Source: Mycolicibacterium vinylchloridicum
Lineage (GTDB): Bacteria; Actinomycetota; Actinomycetes; Mycobacteriales; Mycobacteriaceae
Direction of reading: 5' to 3'
Length of the DNA: 64,000 bases
Assembly (NCBI RefSeq): GCF_013404075.1
Contig: NZ_JACBJQ010000025.1
Span: 27,405 to 91,404 of the forward strand
Shown here: positions 39,817 to 48,463 of the stretch, piece by piece
Position numbering within the stretch: the first letter of the stretch is position 1
Layout of the letters: each line of letters opens with the position of its first letter
Position numbers and translations under genes: made by a program
Notes under the pieces: model-generated
Told to the model about the DNA's origin: nothing
Seen by the model: only the letters and a program-made list of their open reading frames with translations
Database searches by the model: none

Positions 39817-42433
39817 TCGCGCACAGGCGCCCGGTACCGCGGCGCTGACCGCCGCAGAGGCTGCGGCCGCACCGCTGGCCGAGGTGCTCGACCGGCTGCA
39901 GACCTCGGCGCAGGGGTTGTCCGGTTCCGAGGCGGCGGTCCGCCAGGCGCGCTGGGGTCCCAATTCACTTCGAACCCACCGGGTCAGCGCGTGGGCGGTA
40001 CTCCGCAGGCAACTGAACAACGCCGTGCTCGCCCTGCTGGCGGCGACGGCGGTGCTGTCGTTCTTCCTCGGCGATTCCACCCAGGCGGTGATCATCGGGG
40101 TGATCCTGGTCGTCAGCATCGGGCTGGGCTTCCTCAACGAATACCGTGCCGAACGTGCCACCGCCGCGCTGCACTCGAGTGTGCGGCACAACGCGGTCGT
40201 GCGCCGCGACGGGCACTTTGTCAAGCTCGACGTCAACGAACTGGTGCCAGGTGACATCATCCGACTGACTCTTGGTGAGTTGGTTCCCGCCGACGTGCGG
40301 CTGGTCACCGTCAACGGGCTCGAGTGCAACGAAAGCATCCTGACCGGCGAGTCCACCGCCACCGAGAAATCCACGGCGCCAACAGATCCTGATGCGTCGC
40401 TGGCGGAATGCGTGGACCTGGCCTTCATGGGAACCGTCGTCAGCGCCGGCGATGCGACGGCCGTGGTGTACGCCACCGGCTTGGACGCGCAGTTCGGCAA
40501 GATTGCGGCCGGACTGGGGGAGCGGCAGCCCGAAACCGACTTCCAGGCCGGGCTGCGACGGTTCTCGTATCTGCTTCTTCAGGTGGCGATCACGTTGACC
40601 GTGATGATTCTGGTCACCAACTTGCTGCTGCGTCGTCCGGTGATCGATTCGGTGTTGTTCGCGCTCGCCATCGCGGTCGGCATCACCCCGCAGCTGCTGC
40701 CCGCCGTTGTCAGCACCAGCCTGGCCACCGGGTCGCGGCGGCTGGCCCGGCTCAAGGTTCTGGTCAAGCGACTGGTGTGCATCGAAGACCTCGGGGACAT
40801 CGACATCCTGATCACCGACAAGACCGGCACCCTGACCGAAGGGCGCATCACCCTCGTCGAAGCAGTCGACCCGTCCGGGGTGACCTCGGAGGCCGTGTTG
40901 CGCAAGGGATTGCTGGCCACCGATGTCGATCCGGAGTGCGGTGGGACCAGTGCCAATGAGCTCGATGCCGCCTTGTGGGACTGTGACGCGGGCCGCCAGG
41001 TGGTCACCAAGGGCGCCCACCGCATCGGCGAGCTGCCGTTCGATCACACCCGCCGGGCCACCTCTGCGCTCGTCGACGACGCCGGTGGCCGGGTGCTGAT
41101 CGTCAAGGGCGCGCCCGAACAGGTGCTCACCTGTTGCGCGGTGGTGCCCGGCGGCGTCGAGCCTTTGCTGGACAGGCTGTTCGGTCAGGGGCGGCGGGTG
41201 GTCGCGGTGGCCAGCCGACCGGCCCCCGGATTGTCGGCCATCACCGCCGCCGACGAGACCGGACTGATGCTGGACGGCTTTCTGGTGTTCGCCGACCCGC
41301 CCAAACCGGCGGCGCGTGACTCGCTGGCCCGGCTGGCCGAACTGGGCATCGAGGTGAAAGTCGCGACCGGGGACAACGCGCAGGTGGCCGAAAAGGTCTG
41401 CGCCGAACTGGGTTTACCGTCCAAAGGCGTGATCACCGGGAGTGAACTGGCCGAGCTGGACGATGCCGGATTCGAGGCTGCCGCCCAGAACGCGAGCGTG
41501 TTCGCCCGCATCTCACCTGAACAGAAGGCGCGGCTGATCACCGTACTGCGCCGCACCGGGCGGTCGGTGGGCTTCCTCGGCGACGGTGTCAACGATGCGC
41601 TGGCCCTGCACTCCGCTGATGTGGGAATCTCCGTCGACACGGCCACCGATGTCGCCAAGGACGCCGCAGATGTGGTGCTGCTGGAGAAGGACCTCGGTGT
41701 GCTGGCCACCGGTGTGGCCGAAGGCCGGCGGATCTTCGCCAACACCGTCAAGTATGTGCTGATGGGCACGTCGAGCAACTTCGGCAACATGTTCTCGGCG
41801 GCGGCGGCATCGGCGGTGCTGACGTTCCTGCCGATGCTGCCCGGCCAGATCCTGCTCAACAACCTGCTGTACGACTCTTCACAGCTGGCGATCCCGACCG
41901 ACCGGGTCGACGAGGAGCAATTGCATGCGCCATCGCACTGGAACATCGCATTCATCCGGCGATTCATGCTGACGTTCGGGCCGATCAGCTCGCTGTTCGA
42001 CTTTGTGACGTTCGGGTTGATGCTCGGTGTATTGCATGCCGGGCCAACCGAATTCCGTACCGGCTGGTTCGTCGAGTCGCTGGCCACTCAAACCCTCATC
42101 ATCTTCGCGATCCGCACCCGCAGGGTACCGTTCCTGCGCAGCCGGCCCGGCGGTGTGCTGACGGTGGCGACCTTCGCGGTCATCGCCATCGGATTCGCGT
42201 TGACCATTTCTCCGCTCGCCCGCCCGCTGGGGTTCACCCCGCTGCCGTGGCAGTTCTACGGCGCGTTGGTCCTGCTGACCGTGGCATACCTGGTGCTGGT
42301 GGAGATCACCAAAATGGTGTTCTACGCCGAACCGATGCATCTGACCGGGCCGCTGCGGACCCGGGGTATCGAACACCGAATTGGACGGCGCGCAGCACGT
42401 TTCAGTCACAGCGGCCGGCTACGGCAGCGCTGA
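39794..42433 (+). CDS. magnesium-translocating (MgtA-type, P3B) P-type ATPase
   Basis: An 879-aa membrane ATPase. It has TGES near residue 184, the phosphorylation site Asp342 in DKTGTLTEG, and the hinge GDGVNDALAL near residue 597. Transmembrane segment 4, GITPQLLPAVVSTSLA, with LARLKVLVKRLVCIEDLGDIDIL after it, and the C-terminal LLYDSSQLAIPTDRVDEEQL are hallmarks of MgtA/MgtB, not of CtpF. It likely imports Mg2+. GTG 39794 fits the family N-terminus; an ATG at 39734 would overlap ppsA further. It shares the operon with ppsA and is presumably DosR-driven. Confidence 0.9.
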   Translation: MTATVPDDRAQAPGTAALTAAEAAAAPLAEVLDRLQTSAQGLSGSEAAVRQARWGPNSLRTHRVSAWAVLRRQLNNAVLALLAATAVLSFFLGDSTQAVIIGVILVVSIGLGFLNEYRAERATAALHSSVRHNAVVRRDGHFVKLDVNELVPGDIIRLTLGELVPADVRLVTVNGLECNESILTGESTATEKSTAPTDPDASLAECVDLAFMGTVVSAGDATAVVYATGLDAQFGKIAAGLGERQPETDFQAGLRRFSYLLLQVAITLTVMILVTNLLLRRPVIDSVLFALAIAVGITPQLLPAVVSTSLATGSRRLARLKVLVKRLVCIEDLGDIDILITDKTGTLTEGRITLVEAVDPSGVTSEAVLRKGLLATDVDPECGGTSANELDAALWDCDAGRQVVTKGAHRIGELPFDHTRRATSALVDDAGGRVLIVKGAPEQVLTCCAVVPGGVEPLLDRLFGQGRRVVAVASRPAPGLSAITAADETGLMLDGFLVFADPPKPAARDSLARLAELGIEVKVATGDNAQVAEKVCAELGLPSKGVITGSELAELDDAGFEAAAQNASVFARISPEQKARLITVLRRTGRSVGFLGDGVNDALALHSADVGISVDTATDVAKDAADVVLLEKDLGVLATGVAEGRRIFANTVKYVLMGTSSNFGNMFSAAAASAVLTFLPMLPGQILLNNLLYDSSQLAIPTDRVDEEQLHAPSHWNIAFIRRFMLTFGPISSLFDFVTFGLMLGVLHAGPTEFRTGWFVESLATQTLIIFAIRTRRVPFLRSRPGGVLTVATFAVIAIGFALTISPLARPLGFTPLPWQFYGALVLLTVAYLVLVEITKMVFYAEPMHLTGPLRTRGIEHRIGRRAARFSHSGRLRQR

Positions 42434-42438
42434 GGTGG

Positions 42439-43851
42439 TCAGCCGCTGGACAGCAACAGCAGATCGCCCTTGCGCCGGGAGCGGCCGCCGGCCTTGGCCA
42501 GCCGGTGCAGGCGCTGCACCCCCCGCTCGATACCGGTGGTGAGCTCGTGCACGTCCGGAGCGGCGTCGAAGTCGACCAGCAGCCCGAACGTCAGCTCGTC
42601 GGCATAGCTGAAGACGGCGATGCCGGTGCGAAAGCCGGCGGCGATCGGCGGGATGGGCAGCAATCGAAGGACCTTGTGTCCCATCATCGTCACCGGCTGG
42701 CGGGGTCCGGGCACATTGGTCACGACGGTGACCACCGATCGCTGTGGGAGCCTCGACAACAGCCGGACGGTCCACGCGGTCACGGGGAACGGAATGAGGT
42801 TCGATGCCCACAGCATCATGCTGCCGGCCTGTCGCTGCCCGCTGGACTTGGCCGCCGTCAGCCGCTCGTGTACCGCCCGCAACCGCTGCAACGGGTCGGC
42901 GACGTCGACGGGCAGCAGCGGCAGCATCAGTGACACCCGGTTGTCGGGAACATCCATGGCGTCCGGGGCGCGCACCGACACCGGGACCAGCGTGCGCAGC
43001 GAGTCCGGGCGCGGTTTCAGGCCGCGGCGCAACAGTGCGGCCCGGTAGCTGTCGGTGACCGCGGCCAGCGCGACATCGTTGACCGTCGTCCCCAAGGTGT
43101 GGGCGGTCTCTTCGACATCGCGCAGCTTCACCACCGCCGAGCCGTAGCGGCGCAGGTCGCCCACGGGGCCATTGAGTGCGGATGGGGCGGCGGGGTGCAG
43201 TAGGCCGGCGGTGAGCTCGGCGGCTCCACCCGCCACGCGCAGCGCCACCTTGCCGGCCCCGGCCGAGAATCGCAGCGAATCACCGATCCAATCAAGGGGA
43301 TTCAGGCTGGGTAGTCGGAACCCGGCACGGGCACGCGGGTGCTTCGCGGCCCCGATGGCAGTCGCGAAACTGGCGACGTCGGTATCGTCGCAGAGCCCAC
43401 TGAGCAGGTTGCTTGCCGAGATCCCGTCGGCCAGTGCGTGGTGCACCTTGATCAGCAGTGCCCAGCGATCCTCGGTCAACCCCTCGATGACCCAGCATTC
43501 CCACAGCGGGCGCCCCCGATCCAGTCTGCGCTCCATGATCGTGGCGACCTCGGCGTACAGTGCCGCGTCGTCACCGGGGTTCGGAAGTGCGCTGCGGCGC
43601 ACGTGATGCGTCAGGTCGAACGCCGGATCGTCGGCCCATTCCGGTGCCGTCAGATCAAGCGGGTGGGTGCGCAACACCTGAGTGGCGCGCGGATTGGCCA
43701 GCAGGCGGGTGCCGATGGTGTCCAGCAGCGCACTGAATTCCGGTGGGGGCCCGGCCAACACCGCTACGCCACCGATGGCGAGACTGACATGGGGGTTGGT
43801 GTCCTCGAGCTGCAGGAATCCGGCGTCCAATGTTGTGAGCTGCCCAGCCAT
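42439..43851 (-). CDS. wax ester synthase/diacylglycerol acyltransferase (Tgs1-like)
   Basis: A 470-aa WS/DGAT enzyme that esterifies diacylglycerol or fatty alcohol with acyl-CoA to make storage lipid. The active-site motif HHALADG is at residues 137-143. The N-terminus GQLTTLDAGFLQLED and the C-terminal NVPGPRQPVTMMGHKV and SYADELTFGLLVD are family hallmarks. ATG 43851 has GGAAGG upstream; a longer frame to 43956 is rejected. A DosR-like box 56-75 bp upstream supports identity with the hypoxia-induced Tgs1 (Rv3130c), though other WS/DGAT paralogues exist. Confidence 0.93.
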   Translation of the reverse strand: MAGQLTTLDAGFLQLEDTNPHVSLAIGGVAVLAGPPPEFSALLDTIGTRLLANPRATQVLRTHPLDLTAPEWADDPAFDLTHHVRRSALPNPGDDAALYAEVATIMERRLDRGRPLWECWVIEGLTEDRWALLIKVHHALADGISASNLLSGLCDDTDVASFATAIGAAKHPRARAGFRLPSLNPLDWIGDSLRFSAGAGKVALRVAGGAAELTAGLLHPAAPSALNGPVGDLRRYGSAVVKLRDVEETAHTLGTTVNDVALAAVTDSYRAALLRRGLKPRPDSLRTLVPVSVRAPDAMDVPDNRVSLMLPLLPVDVADPLQRLRAVHERLTAAKSSGQRQAGSMMLWASNLIPFPVTAWTVRLLSRLPQRSVVTVVTNVPGPRQPVTMMGHKVLRLLPIPPIAAGFRTGIAVFSYADELTFGLLVDFDAAPDVHELTTGIERGVQRLHRLAKAGGRSRRKGDLLLLSSG

Positions 43852-43906
43852 CGCCGACCCTTCCGTAACCTTGCAGTTCAGTGTGCCCAGCTCGGCGACG
43901 GCCGCA

Positions 43907-43926
43907 GCAGGGCCGGAAGTCACCGG
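43907..43926. promoter_or_regulatory. DosR-box-like site upstream of the Tgs1-like gene
   Basis: GCAGGGCCGGAAGTCACCGG matches the DosR consensus at 11 of 20 positions by hand count and shares the 14-bp core GGGCCGGAAGTCAC with the site at 35962-35981. It sits in the 85-bp gap after the acyl-CoA dehydrogenase gene. Confidence 0.55.
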
Positions 43927-43936
43927 ATATCGGGCC

Positions 43937-45322
43937 TCAGCGGCGCGGTGGGGCAAGGATCTTCATCGCCATGCGCATCGCCGGTTCGGGAACGCGGTCG
44001 CGCATGGCCAACGCCGCGCTGGCAACCCGGCCGCGGGCAGGGGTGCCGCGGCCGAACCAACGGTTGAGCGGCCCGCCAGACGGTTCGAGCTCGACGTGCA
44101 TGGGCGGCCCGCCGTCGGCGGCGCCGAGAGCCGAGGAGATCACGACGCGCTGGATCTCACTGGTGCCCTCGAAAATCGTGTAAAGCTTGGCGTCGCGGTA
44201 CCACTTCTCCACGGGATGATCAGTGATGTACCCCCAGCCGCCCATGGTCTGGATGGCGCGCTCGGTGGTCTTCACCGCGATCTCGCTGGCGGCCAGCTTG
44301 GCCATCGAACCTTCGCCCCGCTCGAACGGCACGCTGTTGGCGGCCATCCACGATGCGCGCCACGTGAGCAACCGGGCGGCGTCGATACCGGTCGCCAGGT
44401 CGGCCAGGGGGAAGGCGATACCCTGATTGTCGATGATCGGGGCGCCGAACGCTTCCCGCCGATTCGCGTAGGTCGTCATGTATTCCAAAGCAGCACGGGC
44501 GATTCCGAGAGCCTGGGCCGCCACCATCGGACGGGTCTGTTCGAACGTGCCCAGCGTCGCCGAACCCGAACGCCGACCGCCCGTGGCCATTGCTTCACGA
44601 GTCTTGGCGAGCTTGTGCTCGAGCTTGTCGGGCCCGCCGAGCAGATTCTCGCCGGGAATGCGCACGCCCGCGAACTTCAGCTCAGCCGTGTGGGAGGCAC
44701 GGCAGCCGAGCTTGTCGAGCTTGCGGACCAGCTCCAAACCCGGTGTGCCGCCGGGCACCACGAACAGCGCCTGGCCCCGGTGACCCAGCTCCTCGTCGAC
44801 GACGGCGTTGACGACGTGGACGTTGGCGATACCGCCGTTGCCGATCCACATCTTGTGCCCGTCGATGACCCAGTCGTCGCCGTCGCGGCGGGCGCGGGTG
44901 CGCAGATTGCGGACGTCGCTGCCGCCCTCAGGTTCGGAGATCGCCAACGCGGCCAGCTTCAGATCGCCGGGCGTGCCGAAACATTCGGGTGCCCATGTCA
45001 GCATCTGCTCCGGGGTGGCGGCCTGACCGATCGCCGAGAGCGCCAACGCCGGCATCACCACCGCCAGACCGATTCCGGCGCAACCCCAGAACAGTTCCTC
45101 CATGAACATCGGCAGCGACAGGCCGGTCGGGTCGCCGATCAGATCCCGGTAGAACAGTGGACTGTAGAAGCCACGGACCGCCGCCTCTTCGAGAACGGGC
45201 CACGGGAAGTCCTGGCGTCGGTCGTACTCGCCGGCCACCGGGCGGATGCAGTGTTCGGCGAATTCGTGTGTGCGGCGAGCCAGGTCGTGCTGTGCGGTCG
45301 TCGGCGTGAGGTCCAGACCCAT
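43937..45322 (-). CDS. acyl-CoA dehydrogenase (FadE-type)
   Basis: A 461-aa FAD enzyme that introduces an alpha-beta double bond in acyl-CoA. The FAD/substrate signature is ALAISEPEGGSDVRNLR, with WIGNGG and RREAFGAPIIDNQGIAFPLADLA in the middle, and YTIFEGTSEIQRVVI carries the catalytic Glu. About 50 extra C-terminal residues (RWFGRGTPARGRVA and on) extend past the usual end. It lies on the same strand as the downstream Tgs1-like gene but has no DosR site of its own that I can see; a palindrome (45348-45360) is in front. The preferred chain length cannot be told. Confidence 0.93.
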   Translation of the reverse strand: MGLDLTPTTAQHDLARRTHEFAEHCIRPVAGEYDRRQDFPWPVLEEAAVRGFYSPLFYRDLIGDPTGLSLPMFMEELFWGCAGIGLAVVMPALALSAIGQAATPEQMLTWAPECFGTPGDLKLAALAISEPEGGSDVRNLRTRARRDGDDWVIDGHKMWIGNGGIANVHVVNAVVDEELGHRGQALFVVPGGTPGLELVRKLDKLGCRASHTAELKFAGVRIPGENLLGGPDKLEHKLAKTREAMATGGRRSGSATLGTFEQTRPMVAAQALGIARAALEYMTTYANRREAFGAPIIDNQGIAFPLADLATGIDAARLLTWRASWMAANSVPFERGEGSMAKLAASEIAVKTTERAIQTMGGWGYITDHPVEKWYRDAKLYTIFEGTSEIQRVVISSALGAADGGPPMHVELEPSGGPLNRWFGRGTPARGRVASAALAMRDRVPEPAMRMAMKILAPPRR

Positions 45323-45347
45323 CGTGCGTCCCTTCGACGCCTGGGTG

Positions 45348-45360
45348 ATACCTCCGGTAT
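45348..45360. promoter_or_regulatory. short palindrome ATACCTCCGGTAT
   Basis: ATACC-TCC-GGTAT lies 26 bp upstream of the acyl-CoA dehydrogenase start. It could be an operator of a fatty-acid-responsive repressor. The arms are short and no second copy was found, so the call is weak. I see nothing else in the gap to the MFS gene (45323-45475). Confidence 0.3.
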
Positions 45361-45475
45361 GCCGTGATCAAACGTCGTGCGAACGGGCTGAGAAAGTTGG
45401 AGCCCGGGCTGCCGCGGAGTCGGGTTGCACGGCAGCTCGGGGCTGACTGGGATATCGATGCTCGTTCGGCGCGCG

Positions 45476-46762
45476 TTACCGCCTGGTCGCCGGGTGCAGT
45501 TCGCCGTCGCTGAAGAACTCGAGTAGGTAGCGGCTCTCCTCGATATCGCCGATCGTGCGCCGGGCCTTCTTCCGGGTGATCAGGATGCCGAGCGCGGCCA
45601 GTGCCCACACCAGGTACTGCACACACCACGCCAGTCGGAACGAGTCGAACGAGTAGCCGCCGGTCGCGCCGATGATCATGCCCATCGCCTGCATCACCAG
45701 CAGCGAGGCCAGGAAGCCGCCCATGTTCACCGCGCCCTGGGCGGTACCCAGCGTGGACCGCGGGTTGAACGTGCGGGCGAAGTCGAAGCCGACCATGGAT
45801 CCCGGCCCGCCGACGGAGATCACCGCGATCAGAACCACCAGCAGCCAATGCGGCGCGGGCGAGGGCAGTGCGAGTACAACGGTCCACACCAGCGCATTGC
45901 TGCCGATGATGCCCAGCACCAAACGTGAGCGCCGGTGCGGGTGACGCCCGGTGACGATCCCGATCACCACTCCCGACACGATCGCCGCGACCACCGAGAT
46001 GGTCAGGAGGGTGCCCGCGGCGCCACGCGAAAGATGTTGCGCCACCGTCAAATAAGGGACACCCCACATCAGTGCGAAAACGGTCACGGAGAACTGTGTG
46101 CCCATGTGGGTGAAGAAACCCAGCCGGGTGCCCGGCCGCATCCACACGGTCTTCACGCTGGCCAGCGTCTCGCGCACACCGGTCGGCGGGTCGTGGACGG
46201 TGACCCCGCTCGGGGTGTTCTTCACCAGCAGCAGCGTCAGCACCAGCGACAGCACGCCCAGCGCCGAGACGGCCGTGTAGGCGGGCGTCCATCCCAACCC
46301 GACCAGCAACGACAGGAACGGGACCGCGGACAGCACCTGACCGAGTTGCCCGCAGATGCCGGTCAGCTGGGTCACCAGCGGGATCTGGCGGGGCTTGAAC
46401 CAGTGCGGAACCAGCCTCAGCACCGAGATGAACGTGAACGCGTCACCGAGGCCGACCACCGCACGGGCGGCGATCGCGGTGGGCAGCGAGACGGTGAAGG
46501 CGAGGGTCAGTTGCCCGGCGACCATCAGGGTGCCGCCGGCCAGGATCATCACCTTGGAGCCGTAGCGGTCCAGCAGCATGCCTGCGGGTATCTGGGCGGC
46601 GGCGTAGACGATGACCTGCAGCACGACGAACGTCGACAGCACACCCGGACTGGCCGAGAAGCGGTGGGCGGCGTCCAGGCCGGAGACGCCCAGGGTGGTC
46701 CGGTCCAGGACGGCGACGATGTAGGCCAACAATCCGGTCGACCACACCACCCAGGCCCGCAC
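45476..46762 (-). CDS. MFS transporter
   Basis: A 428-aa protein with about 12 hydrophobic segments. The loop 2-3 motif appears as GMLLDRYGSKVMILAGG (major facilitator motif A variant), and RAVVGLGDAFTFISVLRLVPHWF is helix 4. It starts at GTG 46762 behind AAAGGGTGA. The cytoplasmic C-terminal tail is charged (RKKARRTIGDIEESRYL). It lies 71 bp after the second permease gene of the polyamine-type ABC operon on the same strand and may be co-transcribed. Direction and substrate are unknown. Confidence 0.88.
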   Translation of the reverse strand: MRAWVVWSTGLLAYIVAVLDRTTLGVSGLDAAHRFSASPGVLSTFVVLQVIVYAAAQIPAGMLLDRYGSKVMILAGGTLMVAGQLTLAFTVSLPTAIAARAVVGLGDAFTFISVLRLVPHWFKPRQIPLVTQLTGICGQLGQVLSAVPFLSLLVGLGWTPAYTAVSALGVLSLVLTLLLVKNTPSGVTVHDPPTGVRETLASVKTVWMRPGTRLGFFTHMGTQFSVTVFALMWGVPYLTVAQHLSRGAAGTLLTISVVAAIVSGVVIGIVTGRHPHRRSRLVLGIIGSNALVWTVVLALPSPAPHWLLVVLIAVISVGGPGSMVGFDFARTFNPRSTLGTAQGAVNMGGFLASLLVMQAMGMIIGATGGYSFDSFRLAWCVQYLVWALAALGILITRKKARRTIGDIEESRYLLEFFSDGELHPATRR

Positions 46763-46833
46763 TGTCGATCACCCTTTCACCGATTCGCCTCACCAATCAT
46801 CTCCCGGCGACGCAAATTGATTCCCGAGCCGGG

Positions 46834-47634
46834 TCAGACCCTGGTCGACGCCGGATCACCACCAAAGCGCTGTGCCAGCCACACCGGGATGACCGCGAGC
46901 AGGGTCAGTGCCGCGGCCACGACGTTGATGACCGGCGCTTGATTCGGCCGGAACAGGTTGCCGAAGATCCAGATCGGCAGCGTCTGCACCGTCGGTCCCG
47001 CGGTGAACGTGGTGACGACGATCTCGTCGAAGCTCAGCGCGAACGCCAGGATCGCACCGGCCAGCAGTGCGCCGCGCATCATCGGGAACGTCACGTACCG
47101 GAACGTCTGCCAGCCCGACGCGCCCAAGTCGGCCGACGCGTCCTCCAGCCCGGTGCCCAGCCGGCGCAGTCGCGCCTGGGTGTTGTTGAACACGATCACG
47201 ATGCAGAACGTCGCGTGCCCGACGATGACCGTCGCCAGCCCCAACGTCATGCCCAGTGCCGAGGTGAACGTCGCATTCAGCGCGATACCGGTCACGATGC
47301 CCGGCAGCGTGATCGGCAACACCACCAGAAAGCTGATGGTCTGCCGCCCGAAGAAGCGGTAGCGCTGCACTGCGAACGCGGCCATGGTGCCCAGCACCAG
47401 TGCGAGCGCCGTCGCGCACAGACCCACCACCACCGAGTTGCCCAGCGAGTGCCACATGCCCTCGCTGGCCCAGGCGTCCGACCACCACCGCAACGTGAAT
47501 CCGCTGGGCGGGAACGCGAAGGTCTTCGAGGAGTTGAAAGCGTTGACGACGACGAGCAGCAGCGGTGCATACAGGAACACCAGCACCAGGACCGTCCAGC
47601 CCCGGACCACCCGACGCATTCCGTTCGACAGCAT
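46834..47634 (-). CDS. ABC transporter permease, PotC-like
   Basis: A 266-aa inner-membrane permease of the spermidine/putrescine type. It starts with a signal-anchor helix (VLVLVFLYAPLLLVVVNAF), has the FTLRWWSDAW segment typical of PotC, and the EAA loop in LEDASADLGASGWQTFRYVTFPMM. It pairs with the PotB-like permease, whose stop overlaps this start by one base (TGATG). The pair forms the membrane channel of the importer with the ATPase at 49675. Confidence 0.92.
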   Translation of the reverse strand: MLSNGMRRVVRGWTVLVLVFLYAPLLLVVVNAFNSSKTFAFPPSGFTLRWWSDAWASEGMWHSLGNSVVVGLCATALALVLGTMAAFAVQRYRFFGRQTISFLVVLPITLPGIVTGIALNATFTSALGMTLGLATVIVGHATFCIVIVFNNTQARLRRLGTGLEDASADLGASGWQTFRYVTFPMMRGALLAGAILAFALSFDEIVVTTFTAGPTVQTLPIWIFGNLFRPNQAPVINVVAAALTLLAVIPVWLAQRFGGDPASTRV

Positions 47635-48455
47635 CAGACGTTCTCCAACGCCCCGGTGCGCCGCATCGCCAACAGATAGAGCACGATCGCGGCCAACGGA
47701 ATCAGTGACAGCGCCGCCGCCAGCGGCTGATTGTTGGCGGTCACCAGCTGCCCATAGATGATGTTGCCCAGCATCTGGGTCTTACCGCCGACGATCGTGA
47801 CCGCGATGTAGTCACCCATCGACAGTGAGAAGGTGAAGATCGAACCGGCGGCGATCCCGGGAAACACCAACGGCGCCACAATGGTTCGCAGTGTGGTGAG
47901 ATCCGAGGCGCACAGGTCGGCGCTGGCATCGATCAACGGGTCGGGCACCCGTTCGAAGGCGGCGAACACCGGGATCACCATGTAGGGCAGCCACAGGTAG
48001 GACAGCGTGAGCACCGTGGCGACCAGGCCGTAGCCCGGGGTGTAGCCCGCCACCCAGTTCAGCGGCCCCTCCGGGGAGAGCAGCATCCGCCAGGCGTAAG
48101 CCTTCACCAGATAGCTTGCCCACAGCGGCGTCGTCACCGCCACCACGAGGGCCAGCCGTACCCGCGGTGAGGCGACCTTGGCCATGTACAGCCCCAGCGG
48201 GACCGCGAGCACGATGCAGATCACCGTGACGCTCAACGCAATTCCTACCGTGCGCAGCGTCGCCGTGCGGAACACCGCTTCGGTGAGCACCCGCACGAAG
48301 TTGTCACTGGTGTAGGACCGCACCACCGCACCGGTGAAGGTGTCGGTGCTCCAGAAGGCCGAAAGTAGCAGTACACCAAGCGAACCCAGGTAGGCGACTA
48401 CCAGCCAGGCCAGTGGCGGAACGAGCAGGAAGGCCAGCCGGATCCGCCGGCTCAC
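47634..48455 (-). CDS. ABC transporter permease, PotB-like
   Basis: A 273-aa permease with six predicted membrane helices; LLVPPLAWLVVAYLGSLGVLLLSAFW is the first, and the EAA loop is IDASADLCASDLTTLRTIVAPLVFPG. GTG 48455 is the best start: it stands 8 bp after the lipoprotein gene, though the AAGGGG in front is very close to it. A longer frame to 48539 would overlap that gene. It acts with the PotC-like protein. Confidence 0.9.
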   Translation of the reverse strand: MSRRIRLAFLLVPPLAWLVVAYLGSLGVLLLSAFWSTDTFTGAVVRSYTSDNFVRVLTEAVFRTATLRTVGIALSVTVICIVLAVPLGLYMAKVASPRVRLALVVAVTTPLWASYLVKAYAWRMLLSPEGPLNWVAGYTPGYGLVATVLTLSYLWLPYMVIPVFAAFERVPDPLIDASADLCASDLTTLRTIVAPLVFPGIAAGSIFTFSLSMGDYIAVTIVGGKTQMLGNIIYGQLVTANNQPLAAALSLIPLAAIVLYLLAMRRTGALENV

Positions 48456-48463
48456 CCCTTGGC

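Noticed and set aside
39794..42433. Initial reading of the P-type ATPase as CtpF
   Set aside because: The segment-4 and C-terminal motifs fit the MgtA group much better.
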